From Pseudooceanicola aestuarii (GTDB lineage Bacteria; Pseudomonadota; Alphaproteobacteria; Rhodobacterales; Rhodobacteraceae): a stretch of 64,000 bases of DNA. Under the pieces are notes generated by a model. That model did no database searches and had not been told where the DNA came from. It saw only the letters and a program-made list of their open reading frames with translations. A program made the translations under genes and the position numbers. Position 1 is the stretch's first letter, and every line of letters starts with the position of its first letter. Of the stretch, positions 50,601-59,548 are shown in pieces. Location of the stretch: positions 1 to 64,000 of the forward strand of contig NZ_JAAFZC010000005.1 of the NCBI RefSeq assembly GCF_010614805.1. Reading direction: 5' to 3'.

Positions 50601-52592
50601 TTAGAGCCCCTGTGTTAGGGCTGTCTCCAACTCGCCCAAATCATGTACGGCCGTTCGTACCTGCTCGACATCCGCATCTTTCACCGAACCAAGAGCAGCC
50701 ACTTCCCCCCCAAAATCCATTTCAATCTGTCGCTGTTCCTCGGCGATAACGGCTTGAACGACCGGCGAAGTTTTCTTTGGAGCGACATCAGTTTTCCCTG
50801 ACGATTGGCCATCAGCAGCCTGGCGTTCGGCCTCAACGTCGGCCTCGGATCCGCCAGACCCGTCCAGTGGCGGTGTCATCGGCATGGCGCGCATGCTCAG
50901 CGGCAGCGTGCCTTGCGGCCCCCCTCCCCCCGGCTCTGGAAATGGCAACTCGCCTGTCTGCGCCGCATGGATGGCCTTAAACAGCCGGTCGTCAAAATAC
51001 TGGATCCGCTTCGCCCGGACAGGCATCTGGGCATCGATCACCATGACGATCTCGTCGAGCGGCAAGCGGCGCGCCTCATCTTCGGGCAGCAGAGAGCTCT
51101 CTTCAGTCCGTGTAGATTGGCTGCGCCCTTCGAAGGGGTTCTTGCCGATGGACTGGGAGCGCGTGATGACGGTTTTCGTGGTCTTGCCGACAGCCTTGCT
51201 GAGCTCTTCGACGGTTTTTTCATCCGACGGCGTCAGGTAAAGCTTCACGCCGGCATTGCCCTGCAGCGCACGGCGGGTGTTCTCGCCATAGATTTCATCG
51301 AGGGCGGGGATGGTTTGGGTTACCACGGCCAGGTGACCACGATAGGTCCGCAGGGTCTCGATGCTCTCGACCACGATGGGCATCTTGCCCAAGCGATTGA
51401 ACTCGTCGAGCATGATCATCACCGGCCAGGGCTCATCCGGCCCGGGATCCTTCTCCTGCATGGCGGAGAGAAGATCGGAGAAGAAGAGCCGGATCAGCGG
51501 CGCGAGGGGTTTCACCATCAGCGGCTGGACGACAAGATAGACCGAAAAGGGCTTCTTGCGGATCGTCCGGAAATCAAAGTCCGACACCGCCGTTGCCTCG
51601 TCGATCGCCGGGTTCTGCCATTGATCGAGCCCGGAGGTCATCAGGAGCGAGACATAAGAGGTCAGCGTGTCGTTATTGGTCGAAGCGAGCCGCGTGAAGA
51701 TCAGCTTGGCGGACCTGTTGTCCACCTCGTGGCCCCGCGCGAAGTATTCCTTCTGCTTGTTCCCGCCCGAAGCGGCGATGCGATAGATCTCGCCCAAGGT
51801 CGGACGCTTGCGCTGGAAGGCCAAGAGCCCTGCCGCCACAAAGAGATCAATCCCGCCTTTCAGAAGGCCCTGCACCCGGTCGTTGTCGCTTTGCAGGAAC
51901 AGCGTCGCTAAGAGCTGCAATTCCATCTGCTGGCGCGCGGGATCTTTCAGTTGATAGATGCGCAAGAGCGGGTTGTAGCGATGCGTGCGCTTGCCCTCCC
52001 AATCGGTGGGGGCAAAGCGATAGACCTTGTCGCCTTGGACTGCGCGGTGGCGGGCCGTGGCCTCGAAACACTCGCCCTTCACATCGAGCATCACGGCGGA
52101 GCCTTGCCAGGTCAGCAGGTTCGGAATGACAAAGCCCGTGGTCTTGCCACGGCCCGTGGGCGCCACGATCAGCGCATGCGGAAAGACCTTGGAGCAAATG
52201 TATCTTGCGCGGGAGCCCGGCGTCCCCAGCTTGCCGAGGATGAACCCGGTCCCTGGCGCCCCGAAGAACCCATTTGCCTTCATTTCGCGCGCGGTCTGCC
52301 AATGGGTCTGGCCAAAGCGTGTGAGGGCCGATCCCGACAGGGCGAGGCTCAGCATCAGGCCGGCGGCGGCGAAGCTGCCGATGATCAGGTGAATAAGTTG
52401 GGCATCCTCCGGGCGGCGATCGAGAATCGCCAGATAGTTCTGCGCGATATAGGCAAAGTCGATCTCGGCCCCAAATCCGAGATCCTGGTAGGTCAGCACC
52501 GCCGAGGCGATGGTATAGCCCATGGCGGCGGTCACCAGCGTCACCAGCAAGACCCCTGTTGCGATCCGCGCTTTTCCCATGGAGGCGCTCAA
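50601..52592 (-). CDS. virD4: VirD4/TraG-type coupling protein
   Basis: A 663-residue inner-membrane ATPase that delivers the relaxosome to the T4SS. Two N-terminal helices (ATGVLLVTLVTAAMGYTIAS; IHLIIGSFAAAGLMLSLALS) precede Walker A VAPTGRGKTTGFVIPNLLTW (about residue 141) and Walker B PVMIMLDEFNRLGKMPIV. The C-terminal 100 residues are acidic and variable. Its start overlaps the relaxase stop by 4 bp. It is on the minus strand, facing the virB genes across the defence cargo. Confidence 0.95.
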   Translation of the reverse strand: MSASMGKARIATGVLLVTLVTAAMGYTIASAVLTYQDLGFGAEIDFAYIAQNYLAILDRRPEDAQLIHLIIGSFAAAGLMLSLALSGSALTRFGQTHWQTAREMKANGFFGAPGTGFILGKLGTPGSRARYICSKVFPHALIVAPTGRGKTTGFVIPNLLTWQGSAVMLDVKGECFEATARHRAVQGDKVYRFAPTDWEGKRTHRYNPLLRIYQLKDPARQQMELQLLATLFLQSDNDRVQGLLKGGIDLFVAAGLLAFQRKRPTLGEIYRIAASGGNKQKEYFARGHEVDNRSAKLIFTRLASTNNDTLTSYVSLLMTSGLDQWQNPAIDEATAVSDFDFRTIRKKPFSVYLVVQPLMVKPLAPLIRLFFSDLLSAMQEKDPGPDEPWPVMIMLDEFNRLGKMPIVVESIETLRTYRGHLAVVTQTIPALDEIYGENTRRALQGNAGVKLYLTPSDEKTVEELSKAVGKTTKTVITRSQSIGKNPFEGRSQSTRTEESSLLPEDEARRLPLDEIVMVIDAQMPVRAKRIQYFDDRLFKAIHAAQTGELPFPEPGGGGPQGTLPLSMRAMPMTPPLDGSGGSEADVEAERQAADGQSSGKTDVAPKKTSPVVQAVIAEEQRQIEMDFGGEVAALGSVKDADVEQVRTAVHDLGELETALTQGL

Positions 52593-54928
52593 TGGACCTG
52601 TCCCCGCTCGGTCTCGCCATCCACGTCTGTCGCGCGCTGTTTTTCATACTCAGCGTCGGCGAGATCATCGACCACCTGGCGCAAGGCCTCCGTGTTGGCC
52701 GTCGCTGCATCCGATTGCAGATAGACCTTGGCGACATAGAGCCGGTCGAGGCGGTCCTCGAGTACCTTGTCCAGCGCATCGGCATCGCCGGATGTGAGGC
52801 GGCCCAATTGGCGGTCATCCAGCACCCGCGAATGCTCCTCGCGGAAGGCGTCCCGCTCCGCCTCGGTCTCGAAGGGCGCGGACAACTCTCCCGCCCGCTC
52901 ATGGTCCAGGACGCGCGCAATCTCGCCTGCGAGGCGGTCGGACCGGTCAAACTGCGGTGCAGTTTCATCCCCTGTCGCGAGGGTCTCCTCGCGCGTGCCA
53001 ACCCCAATCCCGTCGCGCAACTCGGTTTCGCGGCGGACCTGATTGATGGCCTCCGTGTCGCGTATCTCCACAACGGCCGCATAGGTCGCGCCGAGCCCGC
53101 GGGCGAGGTGGGACGGCATGTCCGGATAGCGCTCCGAGATGTCATCCGCGACCGCATCTGCAACAGGCGTGCGGAGGTCGCGTGCCTCCATGATCCGGTC
53201 GACCTCGCGGGTGATCTCGCTGGCGCGGGCCGCGTCGGTGATGGTCTCCCTGTAGGGCTCGGACCGGTCGATCACATCGCCAGGACGTGCGAGCAGCTCC
53301 GGATGTACCTCGAGATACGCGCGCTGCTCTGTTTCGATCCGGCGCTCCGCCTTTGAGGCCACCTCCCAGTCCCGGTCCTCGATCTCCTGCGTTGTCAAAC
53401 CCTCGGCGCGCATCTCATGACGGATTGTCCCTTCCATCTCCCGCACCGCGTCCTCGTGATAGTGGAACCGCTCGCTGACCGCGTCCTCCTCCACGACACC
53501 GTCCCGGCGCAGCACGTTATCCCGTTCCAGCAGCGTGCCAAGCTCGACATGGACATCGTTGAGAATGTCGCGCGCCTGTTCCAGATCAGCGCGACGCTCG
53601 AGGTTCAGGTCCCGCGTCTCGGCCACCTTGGAGAGATCATCGGCGATCCATTGATGTTCAAGCGCGGCATTCGAGGCCCCGGTCTCGATCCGGGCGACCA
53701 CTTCCGCTGTGCTGATCCCGGTGCCGCGCAGGGCAGTGTCTATGCGCGACCGCAAGTCCGTCTCGGCCAGACGGTCCAGCTGACTGGTGTCGATGTTCGC
53801 CTCGGAATAGATCCCACCCTCCGAGGGGGCGTCTGATAGCGTGGATGATCGCAAACCGAGAGGCTGCATGTGCTGGACCTGCGTTTGGATCTCGATGAGG
53901 CGTTTTTCCAGCAGGGGGCGTTCCGAGTCCGCCTTCTCGGCGATCATGCCCTGTACCCGCGCGAGCTTCTCCGCATAGAGGCTTCTTAGATCCTCGAAAC
54001 TTTGATCCTCTGCCATATACACATCTCCTGTTCGGTCCACCTGCCCGCCATGCGCCAAGACCTCGCCCGCGCGAAAGAGGGCTGTGGCAATATCCTCGCG
54101 GGCCTCGCGCGAAGCCTCCGCAGCAAGCGAGTGGTAGACAGTTCTGGTGTTGGCGATCTCCGCCAGCGTCCGCGCCAGGTCCTGCCCCACTCGTTCGCGC
54201 TCGCGGGGCGCGCGACCCTCTTCTTTCGCGGCGTAGACCTCGCTGGTCCGGGCGGGGTAATGCACAACCCCGCGATCCACACGCCGCGTGGCCTCCAGGC
54301 GCACACCATACTTCTCCGCCTCCTCGACCATGGCGAGGCGGAAGTCGTCATAGTTGAAGCGGTGGTTCCGCCCCAAGAAAAAGAACTCGCCTTCTTGCGA
54401 GCGGCGGTTCAGCACCAGATGCGCATGCGGGTGATCCCGGTCCTCATGCACCGCGATGATGTAGTCGAAATGCCCCGCGTCGGTCTGGAAGAACCGCTCG
54501 GCCACATCCGTCGCGATGTCGCGCACATCCTCGCCGCGCGTGCCGATCGGGAAAGACATGAGCATGTGGGTGGTCTGGCCAAGCTTGGGTTTGAAACCTG
54601 CATCCCACCGCTTGGCAAAGCGCTCGGTCAGATCCTTGATGTCCTTGGCCTCGAGCTTCGCCTTGCCATCGAGGAACCCGCTGCTGTCGACGATATAAGT
54701 GGACTTGGTGGTGAGGTACTCGAGCTGGTTTGCAAGCTGCGATTTGGTATGCGTACCGCCGCCCCGGATCGCCTTGAAGACGGCTGGCCGATGCCCTGCC
54801 GCCGCACGCACAAGCTGGCTCTGCTTGGCGACATGCAGCCCCTGCATCGAGCCCCGGATCCGGCTCCAGCCGTCCCGGAAGACCTCGCCCGTAACGGCAT
54901 GGACGGCATCATTCAGCCGCATGCGCAA
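52589..54928 (-). CDS. VirD2/MOBP-type relaxase
   Basis: A 779-residue relaxase. The N-terminal domain has THTKSQLANQLEYLTTKSTY (motif I, candidate nicking Tyr71) and motif III HEDRDHPHAHLVLNRR (metal-binding His residues 161-170). The rest is a long acidic helical region with many Arg/Glu repeats, longer than VirD2 (about 450 residues), probably for T4SS recruitment. It nicks oriT and pilots the strand through the channel. It overlaps mobC by 20 bp at its start and virD4 at its end. Confidence 0.92.
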   Translation of the reverse strand: MRMRLNDAVHAVTGEVFRDGWSRIRGSMQGLHVAKQSQLVRAAAGHRPAVFKAIRGGGTHTKSQLANQLEYLTTKSTYIVDSSGFLDGKAKLEAKDIKDLTERFAKRWDAGFKPKLGQTTHMLMSFPIGTRGEDVRDIATDVAERFFQTDAGHFDYIIAVHEDRDHPHAHLVLNRRSQEGEFFFLGRNHRFNYDDFRLAMVEEAEKYGVRLEATRRVDRGVVHYPARTSEVYAAKEEGRAPRERERVGQDLARTLAEIANTRTVYHSLAAEASREAREDIATALFRAGEVLAHGGQVDRTGDVYMAEDQSFEDLRSLYAEKLARVQGMIAEKADSERPLLEKRLIEIQTQVQHMQPLGLRSSTLSDAPSEGGIYSEANIDTSQLDRLAETDLRSRIDTALRGTGISTAEVVARIETGASNAALEHQWIADDLSKVAETRDLNLERRADLEQARDILNDVHVELGTLLERDNVLRRDGVVEEDAVSERFHYHEDAVREMEGTIRHEMRAEGLTTQEIEDRDWEVASKAERRIETEQRAYLEVHPELLARPGDVIDRSEPYRETITDAARASEITREVDRIMEARDLRTPVADAVADDISERYPDMPSHLARGLGATYAAVVEIRDTEAINQVRRETELRDGIGVGTREETLATGDETAPQFDRSDRLAGEIARVLDHERAGELSAPFETEAERDAFREEHSRVLDDRQLGRLTSGDADALDKVLEDRLDRLYVAKVYLQSDAATANTEALRQVVDDLADAEYEKQRATDVDGETERGQVH

Positions 54929-55502
54929 ACTCCCTCAGCGCGGCCGTGGCCTGCAGCTGCATTGCGTCCCGACGGCGGCGCAGTAGCAGGTCGATCTCGT
55001 CAGCGGAATCCAGAATGAACCGCGCCAGCCCGCGCATCTGTGCGAGGCGCAATTCGGAGAACTCGGCAGGCGTACCACCATCGGCCCCCCGCCCTATCCG
55101 GTTGGCCCGCGTCATCTGCTTGGCGATCTGCGCGACCCCATTGCCGACCTCGTGCAAAGAGGCCCTGTATCGCGCCATCTCTGTTGCTATCTGTACGTCC
55201 GGAACGAACACTCCGCCAGCCGCTTGGATGAGCCGCCGCAGACCCTCGGCCCGGCTCTCAATCCCCGCCGCGGCCAACACTTCATCGAGCGCCTCAAGCT
55301 CCGCAGCCGTCACCTTCACGCTGACAGCGGAGACCGGGATCGCGGCATCCGTCTGGCGCTCGGCATCAGCTTTGAGCGTGTACTGGATCGCCCGGGGCGA
55401 CACGCCAAACCGCTCCGCCAACACGGATGTAGACACACCTTCCGCAGCCTCGCGAACGATCTCCATGCGGTCCGCATCTGTGAGACGTTTTGAGCGCGAC
55501 AT
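54909..55502 (-). CDS. MobC-like relaxosome accessory protein with N-terminal HTH
   Basis: A 197-residue protein. Residues 1-47 form a resolvase-type helix-turn-helix (TDADRMEIVREAAEGVSTSV and LAERFGVSPRAIQYTLKADA), and residues about 55-197 match MobC/ribbon-helix-helix proteins: VSVKVTAAELEALDEVLAAA, EGLRRLIQAAGG and EVGNGVAQIAKQMTRANR. It binds oriT and helps the relaxase. First gene of the minus-strand mob operon; its ATG overlaps the candidate oriT region and element C lies 54 bp upstream. Confidence 0.85.
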   Translation of the reverse strand: MSRSKRLTDADRMEIVREAAEGVSTSVLAERFGVSPRAIQYTLKADAERQTDAAIPVSAVSVKVTAAELEALDEVLAAAGIESRAEGLRRLIQAAGGVFVPDVQIATEMARYRASLHEVGNGVAQIAKQMTRANRIGRGADGGTPAEFSELRLAQMRGLARFILDSADEIDLLLRRRRDAMQLQATAALREFAHAAE

Positions 55503-55555
55503 GCGAAGAAAGACCCCCTATTTCCTGCCACCTTCCACCAAGGCTGTCCCTACCT

Positions 55556-55567
55556 TACGATAATATA
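55556..55567 (-). promoter_or_regulatory. Shared AT-rich element C (TATATTATCGTA on minus strand)
   Basis: Identical to elements A and D when read toward mobC, 54 bp before its start codon. A partial inverted partner (TATATACTTACG) lies at 55581-55592 on the plus strand, so the pair could be bound by a dimer. Confidence 0.45.
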
Positions 55568-55708
55568 CCTAGCTGTCAATTATATACTTACGTTGCCTTC
55601 AGTCTCAGGCAGCCTTGGTGTCCGCTTCCCCCGCGGCCCGCAGGGACGCGGCTCTGCCGCCCTCACCACCGGGCGACCCACCTGTCCAATGGGTCCCCTT
55701 CCCCAGCA

Positions 55709-55760
55709 CCGCCCGAGGGTCTGACCGAACACGCATGTGTTCGGTCAGACCCTCGGGCGG
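55709..55760. repeat. Perfect 24-bp inverted repeat with 4-bp loop
   Basis: Left arm 55709-55732 begins CCGCCCGAGGGTCTGACC; right arm 55737-55760 is its exact complement; loop GCAT. There is no T-run after either side, so it does not look like a plain intrinsic terminator. Perfect pairing of this length suggests a relaxosome or replication-related structure. Confidence 0.75.
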
Positions 55761-56064
55761 GCGCAAACCCCACCGACAGGGCGGACAGGCAGGGTCAAGG
55801 AGGGCCAGATTTGGGTCCCCAAATCTCTGCCGCAAAAACCGGGAGGCCCTGGCCGATGGGTTTTTGTGGATGGCCCCCTTGAGGCTGACTGGCCGGTCTG
55901 TCGCGGCCTGATCATTTCGGGGGGAGAGGGTCCCTTGATCGCGCAGCGACCGGCACCAAGAGGAGGTCGCTATCGGCGATCACCTACGCCGGTGACGGCA
56001 TCTCTGGAACAGGGATCGGGCCGCCTCGAGATCGTCTCGGGGCGGCCCATCCTCGTCAGAGGAT

Positions 56065-56271
56065 TCAGTCCTGGGGATCCTTCGCGCTCGGCGGGAACAT
56101 CACCAGCTCCGAGACCGCGACGGGGAAGTCGAGCTTGAGGCTGAAGAACTCCGAGCCATCCCCATTGCGGGTGTTGCGGAACATCGCACCCACGCGCTGA
56201 AAACGGGTGCGCTCCTGGCCATCGGTGTCGGTGAACTTGACGGGGACGGTGGCGACGTAGTGGTTGGTCAT
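56065..56271 (-). CDS. Small conserved plasmid protein
   Basis: 68 residues from ATG 56271 with AAAAGGAGAGA upstream. The sequence reads TNHYVATVPVKFTDTDGQER, then RVGAMFRNTRNGDGSEFFSL and KLDFPVAVSELVMFPP. The G-E-FFSLKLDFP pattern recalls the DUF736-like plasmid proteins (compare the gene at 63443), but the match is partial. Cytoplasmic; function unknown. Confidence 0.6.
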   Translation of the reverse strand: MTNHYVATVPVKFTDTDGQERTRFQRVGAMFRNTRNGDGSEFFSLKLDFPVAVSELVMFPPSAKDPQD

Positions 56272-56806
56272 TTGGGTCTCTCCTTTTTGCGATGGGGATC
56301 TGCCAGCACGGGGGCAAGAGGCCCGGTCGCAAGTGCAAATGCGGAGGGTTCGCGGCTCCGCCGTGGAAGCCGTATTTGTGCTTGCCGAAGCGTGAGCTGA
56401 GGGCACGATTGGGCCGACCCCGTGCGATCCACATCTATGAGCAAAAAGGAGTGATCCGGATGACCCCTGCCATCACGCCGCAGCCACCTTCCGCGTCCTA
56501 GTTCCGCCGATCCTGGCCGGGGTGCTGATGGAGCCCGCCCGCGTGGATGCGATGTTCCGAAACACCCCCCGAGGGTTGTGCAGGTCTTCAGCCTCATGTG
56601 CGACGTTTCGACCCCTCGGTCTTGCGCTGCTGACGATGTGCGAGGTGCGCACCATCCCCAGCCCGTACCGATGCGGATGGGCCGAACTCTGACGGGCTGG
56701 GTAGAGGGATGACGGTGCTGGACGCCGTGAGCTGCCGATCAAGTGTGACCGATCGCACGCGCCATGAGAAATGACGAAAGGGCCGCCCGAAGGCGACCCT
56801 CTCAAT
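56272..56806. other. Gene-free stretch
   Basis: 535 bp without a gene I can support. A 69-codon plus-strand frame at 56292-56501 (with CxC and several basic residues) lacks a ribosome binding site. A strong AAAAGGAG at 56444-56451 precedes ATG 56460, but that frame stops after 13 codons; the frame one base shifted continues for about 70 codons, so a decayed small gene is possible. Confidence 0.4.
56780..56799 (-). terminator. Probable terminator of the DUF2493 gene
   Basis: On the minus strand GGGTCGCC-TTCG-GGCGGCCC is followed by TTTCGTCATTT, starting 7 bp after the stop codon at 56807. Stem has one weak pair; the T-tract is imperfect. Confidence 0.5.
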
Positions 56807-57736
56807 TCACTCCTGCGACGCCGTCTTCGCCGGGTCAGCAACCCGCATGACCGTCAGGCCTTTCGCTTCCGCCTTCTGCCCGAGGTTCAGCGCGACCCCG
56901 TTGCCGCCGAAGAGGACAACCCCCGTCGCTGCGAACTTGTCGTCCAGCATTTCGTCGTTGCACTTGAAGGGTGCCGCCCGTCCATGCGCGGACCAGCGCG
57001 GATCGAAGCGCGCCTGTGCTATCCCGCGTGCCCGGGCCCACCGAGCCGCAATCATCTCCGCGCCGTGCTTGCCACCCTTGTGGCAGAGGAAGATCTCCTG
57101 GTTGCGGTTCTGTTTGATCCGTTCGCGAACCTTGTCGAGCGTGTTGAAGATCACATCGACATCGGTCCAGTCGGTGGCGCCTGAGACGATCAGGGGCACC
57201 CCCTCGACTTTCGACTTCTCGGCGGTTTCGCGGTCGTGCTGCTCCAGAAGCTGCCGCGCCTCGAAGACCGCCCCGGTCTCTTGCGCCCGGACGCTTGCGC
57301 GCGACCCGGCTGCCGGGATGAAGGCTTGGCCCGTCTCGACCTCGTAGCATTCCGCCGCTGCTTCGCTCATCACCTCGATGGCGCCGACAATCTCGCGCAA
57401 CTGCACAAAGCGCGCCTGCGCCTCTTCGAGCGCGGTCTCGGCGATCTCCGATCCGTCGTGAGATTTTGCCAGCGCGCCGATCTTGTCGGCGGTGCGGTCG
57501 ACCTCCTTGCCAAGTGCCACCTTGCGCCGCTGCAGGATCGTGGCGAGCCCATGGGCCAGCGGTTCGATCTCTGCTTCAAGCCCGGTCCCGCGCAACTGCC
57601 CGAGCAAAGCCTCGAAGCTCTCGCGGATGATGCGGTCGGTCAGGATGTGATCTTCCGGGATCGGCAGCTGCGCGTCCTTCTCGGTCAGCCCAAAAAGTTC
57701 GATCGTCTCGTAGGTGTTTGCGGTGTCGTAAGCCAT
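56807..57736 (-). CDS. DUF2493 (SLOG/YspA-related) domain protein
   Basis: 309 residues. An N-terminal helical region (residues 1-170, with TERIIRES-type and Glu-rich helices) is followed by a Rossmann-like DUF2493 domain: GVPLIVSGATDWTDVDVIFN, IFLCHKGGKHGAEMIAARWA and ATGVVLFGGNGVALNLGQKA. The GGxxG and CHxGG positions suit nucleotide-derivative binding, as in the SLOG superfamily. Common on alphaproteobacterial plasmids; function not established. ATG 57736; terminator-like hairpin downstream. Confidence 0.78.
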   Translation of the reverse strand: MAYDTANTYETIELFGLTEKDAQLPIPEDHILTDRIIRESFEALLGQLRGTGLEAEIEPLAHGLATILQRRKVALGKEVDRTADKIGALAKSHDGSEIAETALEEAQARFVQLREIVGAIEVMSEAAAECYEVETGQAFIPAAGSRASVRAQETGAVFEARQLLEQHDRETAEKSKVEGVPLIVSGATDWTDVDVIFNTLDKVRERIKQNRNQEIFLCHKGGKHGAEMIAARWARARGIAQARFDPRWSAHGRAAPFKCNDEMLDDKFAATGVVLFGGNGVALNLGQKAEAKGLTVMRVADPAKTASQE

Positions 57737-58561
57737 GTCTGGTCTCCAGTGTTCGGTTCCAAGGCCACCACGTGAGTGTGGGGGCATGGCCGAATGCCTG
57801 GTTTCCGAATCTGCCCGGGTCAGGGACGGCGCAGCCGCCGGCTTGCCGGGCGCAAAAGTTTTCCGCGTGCAGCAACTGACACATGCGCGCCCTCACGCAC
57901 GGAACCGCCCCAAGCCACAGGCCCCGTCCTCGCCGAAAAGTTTTGCGATCCTTGACGCGGGCTGATTTGGGGGCCATCCGGAGGATATGCTTCCACGCTC
58001 ATGTGTGTGTGTTTTGACGGTAGGTTTGCCCGACCCGAGCAGGCAAACGGCCCGACCGGACGCGGGAGACGGATGCAGCGGCGGGATCGTTTTGGCCTCG
58101 GGCCAAAACAGACCAGAGCGCAATCCGGCGGAGCGGCCAGGGAGAGACGTGCTCGCGAGGCGGGCAAACCGGGATGCCGGGTACGACGCCGCGGTGAGGC
58201 CGCATGGCCGAATGCGCGACGGACCGAAGGGCCGTTCTCCCCTGCGACACGCGCAGCCGAGCTGGGGAGGCCGCAAGGCTCTGGCCAAGGTTGATGTGCG
58301 GGCGACGCCGCTGCCGACTATAGGTATTGCTTGTCCGGGCATTCGACTTAAAGGGCGGGCGGACGTTCGCTGCGGCAGCGAAAAAAGTGAAGCAGGTCAA
58401 GAAAACCGGACGTTTGCCGTAAGATTTCGAACTGATTTGATGCGCCCTCAGCCTTTCTCGACACCGTGGCATGCCAACCCGGCTTTATCCAAATCAAGCG
58501 TCAAATTCGGTAGCGCTCGTCGCAATACTCGGCTACGATTTTACGAAAAGCAGGTGGTTGC
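57737..58561. other. 825-bp stretch without a supported gene
   Basis: Frames here (for example plus-strand 57987-58580) look like GC-rich shadows rich in Arg and Pro without ribosome binding sites. The 13-mer CATGGCCGAATGC occurs twice (57786-57798 and about 58203-58215). GC falls toward 58350-58560, upstream of the AAA gene, where its promoter should lie. Could hold a promoter or an untranslated RNA, but no clear sign is seen. Confidence 0.4.
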
Positions 58562-59548
58562 ATGGCACGCGGAGAACTGATGAAAAAGCTGTTGTCGAGC
58601 TACGGGCGCGACGATGAATTCCGTGGTGTTGTCGAACAGATCATCTCCGAAGAGGAAAAAAAGAACAACCGAGTGCTAGCACGGTCACTGCGCAAGGCAC
58701 TGGATGGACTGACGACACGCCCGCAAGCCAAGGGTCTTTCTCCTTTGGTGCCGTTCCCAGACGAGGCCGGAGAGTTCATCCAGCGGATCGAACCCGTTCA
58801 TACGCCCGATGACATTATCCTGACTCACGACAACATTGAGCTCTTCACTGGGCTACTGGATGAATTCCGAAAGTCCGAAACGATCAAGCGCCACGGGCTT
58901 CCCGTGCGTTCCAAACTACTGTTCTGCGGGCCACCTGGAACGGGCAAGACATTGTGTGCTGAGGTTTTTGCCGGCCAGCTGGGATTGCCGTTTTTCTTTG
59001 TCAAACTGGACAGCCTCATCTCTTCATTTTTGGGCGAGACTGCCACCAATATTCGCAAGACCTTTGAGTTTGCACGCCGCCAGCCATGCGTACTTTTTTT
59101 CGATGAATTTGACGCGATTGCGCGGTCGCGGGAAGAAGGCAACGATCACAGTGAACTGAGACGCGTGGTCAACAGTCTTCTGATCTTCATCGATCAGATA
59201 CAGCCAGGTGGTTTTCTGATTGCCGCCACTAACCTGGACGCTCACCTTGATCCCGCCATATGGCGACGCTTCGATGAAGTAGTATGGTTTGACCATCCCG
59301 ACGAAGCAATGGTCCGCAGGTATCTCACCAATGCGCTGAAAAACACCGAAACGGAGTTCGAAGCAGAGGATTTCGTTCAGAGCCTAGCTGATTATTCCTA
59401 TGCCGAGCTTGAAAAAATTTGCAACCAGGCCAAGAAAATTTCTCTTCTTGATCGCCGAAAAAGCATTTCAAAGAAAGACTTTCGTGATGCCATCCGTTAC
59501 GCTGAACGCCGCAGGATGCGATTAAGGAAATTATCGAACAACCAGTGA
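58562..59548 (+). CDS. AAA+ ATPase paired with a subtilisin-like protease
   Basis: A 328-residue AAA+ protein (ATG 58562; ATG 58580 with GGAG 6 bp upstream is an alternative). Walker A FCGPPGTGKT (121-130), Walker B VLFFDEFDAI (177-186), sensor 1 ATNLD (222-226) and arginine finger region IWRRFD. It resembles the FtsH/katanin-like central-region ATPases. The stop codon overlaps the protease start (GTGA), so the two are coupled. Such AAA-subtilase pairs recur on mobile elements and are thought to be toxin- or defence-like; here that is inference. Confidence 0.85.
   Translation: MARGELMKKLLSSYGRDDEFRGVVEQIISEEEKKNNRVLARSLRKALDGLTTRPQAKGLSPLVPFPDEAGEFIQRIEPVHTPDDIILTHDNIELFTGLLDEFRKSETIKRHGLPVRSKLLFCGPPGTGKTLCAEVFAGQLGLPFFFVKLDSLISSFLGETATNIRKTFEFARRQPCVLFFDEFDAIARSREEGNDHSELRRVVNSLLIFIDQIQPGGFLIAATNLDAHLDPAIWRRFDEVVWFDHPDEAMVRRYLTNALKNTETEFEAEDFVQSLADYSYAELEKICNQAKKISLLDRRKSISKKDFRDAIRYAERRRMRLRKLSNNQ

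Larger units (their letters stand above)
55503..56064. other. Gene-free region, candidate oriT and mob promoter region
   Basis: 562 bp without a convincing gene, directly upstream of mobC-relaxase-virD4. It holds element C, a perfect 24-bp-arm hairpin (55709-55760) and a 9-bp-arm inverted repeat (AGATTTGGG-TC-CCCAAATCT, 55807-55826). Upstream of the relaxosome gene is where oriT normally lies. A short string TTTCCTGCCACC at 55521-55532 faintly resembles IncP-type nic sites, but I do not claim it as nic. Confidence 0.5.

Noticed and set aside
54002..55018. Plus-strand open frame of 338 codons opposite the relaxase
   Set aside because: Antisense to a relaxase with intact motifs; no start signal and no family match.
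55521..55532. TTTCCTGCCACC as an IncP-like nic site
   Set aside because: Resemblance is short and lies close to the mobC start; not enough to call nic without experiment.
55737..56138. Plus-strand open frame of 133 codons across the hairpin region
   Set aside because: Starts inside the perfect inverted repeat, has no ribosome binding site and overlaps the 56065-56271 gene antisense.
57987..58580. Plus-strand open frame of 197 codons
   Set aside because: Composition is Arg/Pro/Gly-rich, no ribosome binding site and no domain; treated as non-coding.
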